Origin: Coriobacteriia bacterium
GTDB taxonomy: Bacteria; Actinomycetota; Coriobacteriia; Anaerosomatales; JAUVQN01
Direction: 5' to 3'
DNA: 16,036 bases
Assembly: GCA_030598125.1 (NCBI GenBank)
Contig: JAUVQN010000007.1
Location: 1 to 16,036 of the forward strand
In this document: piece after piece, positions 13,480-16,036 of the stretch
Position numbering within the stretch: position 1 is the stretch's first letter
Layout: each line of letters starts with the position of its first letter
The notes under the pieces: model-generated
The model's database searches: none
The model's input: only the letters and a program-made list of their open reading frames with translations
Told to the model about the DNA's origin: nothing
Program-made: the position numbers and the translations under genes

Positions 13480-13563
13480 GGACGAGCCCGCCGGCCGAAG
13501 CGACATGAGGAAGCTGGGTGTCCAGGGGTCGGCGTGCGATCCACAGCGCCCCGATCGACAGCG

Positions 13564-13755
13564 CTACTGGCCGAACTCGAAGCACCGCTCCGACACGACC
13601 GGATCGCCCTCGGCCTGCTGGGCGTCCCCGAAGTACGCGGTCTCGTCGGGCCGCAGCTCCTGCACCTGGTCACCGCCGGCGAGCGCGACGCCGGGGACGA
13701 GCAGGGTGGTCGCCGTGACGACGGTAGCGATCAGCACGATGGTCCTCTTCTGCAT
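13564..13755 (-). CDS. Small secreted protein (63 aa)
   Basis: A 63-residue precursor with a clean signal peptide: MQKR, a hydrophobic core TIVLIATVVTATTLLVPG, and VALA before Gly27 as the likely signal peptidase I site. The mature part is only about 37 residues, acidic, with one Cys near the C-terminus (SERCFEFGQ). I do not recognise it. The ATG at 13755 is preceded by GGGAGA about six bases upstream. It converges with the lipoprotein gene. The long upstream region (13756-14088) contains a foldable structure at 13836-13888 that could belong to its leader. Confidence 0.65.
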   Translation of the reverse strand: MQKRTIVLIATVVTATTLLVPGVALAGGDQVQELRPDETAYFGDAQQAEGDPVVSERCFEFGQ

Positions 13756-14088
13756 GGTGTGTCTCCCATTCTCGGTTACCCGTATTCCTAGTGACCCGTG
13801 GTACGGCCGGATCCGCCAAGCCGCTGAAGCCTCGCGCCGGGACCCGCGGAGACCGAGTCTCCCTGGCGCCGCTCGGCGCCGACCCGGCCCCCGGCGGACG
13901 CCAAGGCGGGCTCGACGCCGCGTGACGGCGCGAACACGAGCGTGTGTGCGAGTAGTGCGGCTTCCTTCATGTAGCAGTGCCCCTTACCCTCTTGGTAGTC
14001 GGTCCTCGCGTGCCATGGCTGGGACGTCCACCGCTGAGCGCCTCTGCAGCGGCGCTCGGATGCCGACTGCGGTGTGTGTCTCGGCGGT
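13756..14088. other. 333-bp gap between divergent genes
   Basis: No convincing gene lies here. It separates the small secreted protein (minus) from the nitroreductase (plus). A 60-residue minus-strand ORF after an AG-rich stretch is possible but weak. The notable content is a set of nested inverted repeats at 13836-13888. Confidence 0.5.
13836..13888 (-). ncRNA. Possible three-way-junction structure upstream of the small secreted protein gene
   Basis: Outer arms GCCGGG (13836-13841) and CCCGGC (13883-13888) enclose two hairpins: GGAGAC-CGA-GTCTCC (13848-13862) and GGCGCC-GCTC-GGCGCC (13865-13880). On the minus strand this lies about 80-130 bases before the ATG at 13755. It matches no riboswitch consensus that I can recall with confidence. 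GC-rich DNA gives such folds by chance, so this is tentative. Confidence 0.3.
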
Positions 14089-14976
14089 ATGAACGAAGCG
14101 ACGCACGGGCAGGCTACGGGCTCTGTGAGTGATATCACGGACTTTTCGCTGAGCGGAGAGACGGCAGAAGGCGCCTCAGAGGCGACGAGCGCGTGGCTCG
14201 ATGCCGTTCGTCGCCGACGGTCGCGCAGGAGTTACACGGACGAACCCATCTCCGGAGACGACGTTCGTGCACTCGAGAATGGGTTCAAGGCCCTTCCGGT
14301 GCTTCCCGGAGCGCGCCTCGTGCTCCTGCCGAGAGCGCCCGAGGAGATGTTCACAGGATGGCTCCTGGGCGTGTACGGGAAGGTGGTCTCGCCGTCCGCG
14401 TTCGTCCTCGTCGGCGACACTCCTGTCGCGCGAGGCGCGGCACCCGCGGGATACGTGGGTGAGGCGGCGGTGCTCGAGGCGACCCGGCTGGGGCTCGCCA
14501 CGTGCTGGATCGGCGGCGGGTTCAAGAAGCGGAAGACGACCCGGCTCGTGGAACTGGCACCCGGCGAGCGCGTCTACACCGTCATGGCGCTCGGTCGCGC
14601 GCCGGACGACAGGTCGGCGGAGCTCGTCGCGCGGGCGACCGCCACCGTGAGGGCGGACCGACGGGTGCCGCTCGTCGAGATCGCTCCGTCCATCGAGACC
14701 GAGCTGTGGCCGGCCTGGGCGCTCGCCGGCATCGAGCTCGCGCGTCTCGCGCCGTCCGCCCGCAACCGGCAGCCGTGGCGCTTCCGGCTGGAGGGCGACG
14801 ACGTCGTGGTCTCCTACGACGGCAGGGAGACCTCGTACGTGTCGAAGCGTCTCGACTGCGGGATCGCGATGCTCCACTTCGAGCTGGCCGTCCGGGCGGC
14901 CGGGTGCGCCGGGACGTGGGAGATGCTCTCCGACCCCGACGTCGCCAGATGGCGCGTGGCGTCGGTCGCGACGTAG
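14089..14976 (+). CDS. Nitroreductase-family protein (TM1586 type)
   Basis: A 295-residue protein of the putative TM1586 nitroreductase family, which binds FMN and is thought to reduce substrates with NAD(P)H in the cytosol. Characteristic parts are WLDAVRRRRSRRSYTDEPIS (FMN phosphate-binding arginines), GVYGKVVSPSAFVLVGD, and GYVGEAAVLEATRLGLATCW followed by IGGGF, the family's most conserved stretch. GERVYTVMALGRAP comes next, and LAPSARNRQPWRF near residue 225 is the second-half motif. The two halves resemble a fused pair of nitroreductase protomers. The ATG at 14089 lacks a strong ribosome site; a GTG at 14125 is a possible later start. It stands alone, convergent with the deiodinase-family gene. 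Substrate is unknown. Confidence 0.9.
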   Translation: MNEATHGQATGSVSDITDFSLSGETAEGASEATSAWLDAVRRRRSRRSYTDEPISGDDVRALENGFKALPVLPGARLVLLPRAPEEMFTGWLLGVYGKVVSPSAFVLVGDTPVARGAAPAGYVGEAAVLEATRLGLATCWIGGGFKKRKTTRLVELAPGERVYTVMALGRAPDDRSAELVARATATVRADRRVPLVEIAPSIETELWPAWALAGIELARLAPSARNRQPWRFRLEGDDVVVSYDGRETSYVSKRLDCGIAMLHFELAVRAAGCAGTWEMLSDPDVARWRVASVAT

Positions 14977-15018
14977 CGCCCCCTTCACTCCCGAAGACGT
15001 GCCGCGTGGCTCGGCCCG

Positions 15019-15645
15019 CTACGCGGTCTCTGGTTCGGCACCCGCTAGGTACGTCTCGATTGCATCGCCGAGCTCGGCGGGCTTGAGGCCCCACGGACCG
15101 ATCCCGCCTGCATAGGCGACGCGCCCGTCCGCGCCCACGAGGTAGAGACGTGTCGGCCACGCCGCGTACGCACGGTTCACGGCATCGTCCATCTCGTCGA
15201 CGAGCGTCGGGATCCCGTACTCGAGCGACCGTGCGCAGCTGCCGGCGACCTCCCGGCGCTCTTCGATGGTGGCGGGATCGTAGACGTCGGTCCGTGCCTT
15301 CATGCCCGCGAGCTTCATGAGACGGCTGAGCGGCCCCTTCCCGAGCCACCAGCCGTCCACGGGATGCGCCTCGCGGATGTAGACCGACAGGAACTGCACC
15401 CGGTCGTGGCAGCGCTCGTACAGCTCGCGGAGACCCACGGTCCCGCGGACGTACGGCGGTCAAGTGAAGCTGCCGAAGACGAGTGCGACCGGCGTGACAC
15501 CCTGGAAGCCCGAGAGGCGGACCGGGTTCGCGCCAGCGGCGTCGCTGAGCTCGAAGTCGGGCACCTCGTCGCCGACCCTCGGCGCGCGAACATCGTGCTC
15601 TTGCTGCCAGCGGGTCGCCTCGCCGCGATCCTTGATGGTGTCCAT
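15019..15645 (-). CDS. Selenoprotein of the iodothyronine deiodinase-like family (Sec at TGA 15460-15462)
   Basis: One 208-residue protein if the TGA at 15460-15462 is read as selenocysteine (residue 62), running from the ATG at 15645 to TAG at 15019-15021. Across the TGA the sequence reads LVFGSFT-U-PPYVRG, matching the deiodinase active site FGSCT-U-PPF. Downstream, VQFLSVYIREAHPVDGWW matches the family YI-EAH-DGW block, and GIPTLVDEMDDAVNRAYAAW, RLYLVGADGRVAYAGGIGPWG complete the thioredoxin-like fold. Residues 20-50 (VGDEVPDFELSD) are the usual peroxiredoxin/thioredoxin entry. A SECIS-like hairpin follows the TGA. It lies 19 bp downstream of the metallophosphoesterase stop, probably cotranscribed. 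True deiodination in bacteria is unproven; a thiol or peroxide reductase role is equally possible. A plain pseudogene is unlikely because both halves are conserved in one frame. Confidence 0.9.
15426..15447 (-). promoter_or_regulatory. Bacterial SECIS element
   Basis: On the minus strand, 12 bases after the UGA, CGCGGGACC pairs with GGUCUCCGCG as nine base pairs with one bulged U (15431) around a GUG loop (15436-15438). The loop G and U are bases 22 and 23 after the UGA. Bacterial SECIS elements are known to lie just after the UGA inside the coding region, with a GU-type apical loop recognised by SelB; the spacing fits. The bulged U is on the 3' arm here, unlike E. coli fdhF. Confidence 0.75.
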
Positions 15646-15664
15646 GACATGAGGGTACAGGAGC

Positions 15665-16036
15665 TCAGCCCGAAAGGAGGTCCTCCGCGAACCGCTCGGG
15701 CAGTCCCGCCTCGACGACCTCGTCGGCCACGGCCTCCGCGTCGTAGGGCGCCCGGTGGAAGAGGAAGCCCACCGCGGCACCCTCTCCCGCGGCCGCGACC
15801 GACGTGTCCTGCGGCGCGTGGCCGCGCACCTCCGCCTTGCCGCCGATGAGCACCTCGGCCCAGCACGCCCTCGGATCGCCGTCCTTCGGCCTCCCGACGG
15901 AGCCGTCGCTCACGAAGTGCGCGGTCGAGCCGTCCTCGAGCGGGACGAGACGATGATACGGGATGTGGACGTGGCCGAAGCAGACGAGGTCCGCTTCGGC
16001 CACAGAGGCGAGCTTGGCGAGATGGCGCTCGGGTCG
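15665..16036 (-). CDS. Metallophosphoesterase, N-terminus beyond right edge
   Basis: The last 123 residues of a calcineurin-like metallophosphoesterase; the frame is open to the right edge, so the N-terminal metal-binding motifs (DxH, GDxxD, GNH) are outside the window. The visible part includes RPERHLAKLASVAEADLVCF and the final metal motif GHVHIPYHR (GHxH), then STAHFVSDGSVGRPKDGDPR, typical of the YfcE-like/predicted phosphodiesterase group where the Asn/Ser-Gly-Ser turn closes the active site. A GTG at 16003 is not the start, because the conserved sequence continues upstream of it. It precedes the selenoprotein gene by 19 bp in the same direction. Substrate is unknown. Confidence 0.9.
   Translation of the reverse strand, partial: RPERHLAKLASVAEADLVCFGHVHIPYHRLVPLEDGSTAHFVSDGSVGRPKDGDPRACWAEVLIGGKAEVRGHAPQDTSVAAAGEGAAVGFLFHRAPYDAEAVADEVVEAGLPERFAEDLLSG

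Noticed and set aside
13756..13900. Possible c-di-GMP-I or ydaO-type riboswitch upstream of the small secreted protein
   Set aside because: The 3' part (TAGGAATACGGGTAACCGA) recalls the end of GEMM, but the conserved GCACAGGGCAAACC and GCAAAGCC segments are missing; the ydaO core segments are also absent.
13788..13967. Minus-strand ORF (60 aa from an inner ATG, MKEAALLAHTL...)
   Set aside because: It follows an AG-rich stretch, but the protein lacks coding character, overlaps the foldable region, and has no recognisable motif.
1..16036. CRISPR arrays, insertion sequences or transposase genes
   Set aside because: No regularly spaced repeats, terminal inverted repeats or transposase-like proteins were seen anywhere in the window.

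Overview
The window is high-GC bacterial DNA (roughly two thirds G+C by eye) with strong codon bias, frequent GTG starts and TAnnnT-type -10 boxes. Gene content points to Actinomycetota; an anaerobic, Coriobacteriia-like lineage is only my guess. Use of UGA as selenocysteine at the right end implies that the host has SelA/SelB/SelC/SelD elsewhere.

Layout: (1) 1-444 is the partial end of an unrecognised gene in DNA of visibly lower G+C, next to a tRNA-Asp gene (571-648) with a near-consensus promoter, which looks like an island boundary. (2) 742-2448 is a SulP anion transporter, divergent from a GlsB/YeaQ-type membrane protein (2665-2946). (3) 2998-6309, all minus strand, is a likely operon: threonine aldolase, M23 peptidase with coiled coil, a lipoprotein overlapping it by 4 bp, and a macrodomain protein. 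(4) 6459-6920 is YjbQ, followed by a NapH-like polyferredoxin membrane protein broken by two single-base frame changes at C runs (7057-8394). (5) 8441-10282 holds a small unknown protein, two coupled GNAT acetyltransferases, a strong terminator hairpin, a repeat-bearing gap and a 50-residue zinc-knuckle protein. (6) 10308-11758 holds a three-helix membrane protein, a tiny lipoprotein-like ORF that stops directly after its lipobox Cys, and signal peptidase I. (7) 12028-13463 holds two paralogous surface proteins, one anchored by a zinc-ribbon/Pro-rich/TM N-terminus and one by lipidation, then a small secreted protein. (8) 14089-14976 is a TM1586-type nitroreductase. (9) 15019 to the right edge is a two-gene minus-strand operon: a metallophosphoesterase (partial) and a deiodinase-family protein.

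The main discovery is the deiodinase-family gene. Simple ORF finding splits it in two at an in-frame TGA. The TGA sits exactly where iodothyronine deiodinases carry selenocysteine (FGS-x-T-U-PP), and a bacterial-type SECIS hairpin with a GU-starting apical loop follows at the expected distance. A second, much weaker in-frame TGA candidate is the tiny lipoprotein ORF beside lepB. Other points worth checking are the paired paralogs with different anchors, several inverted repeats in regulatory positions, and the double frameshift in the polyferredoxin gene.
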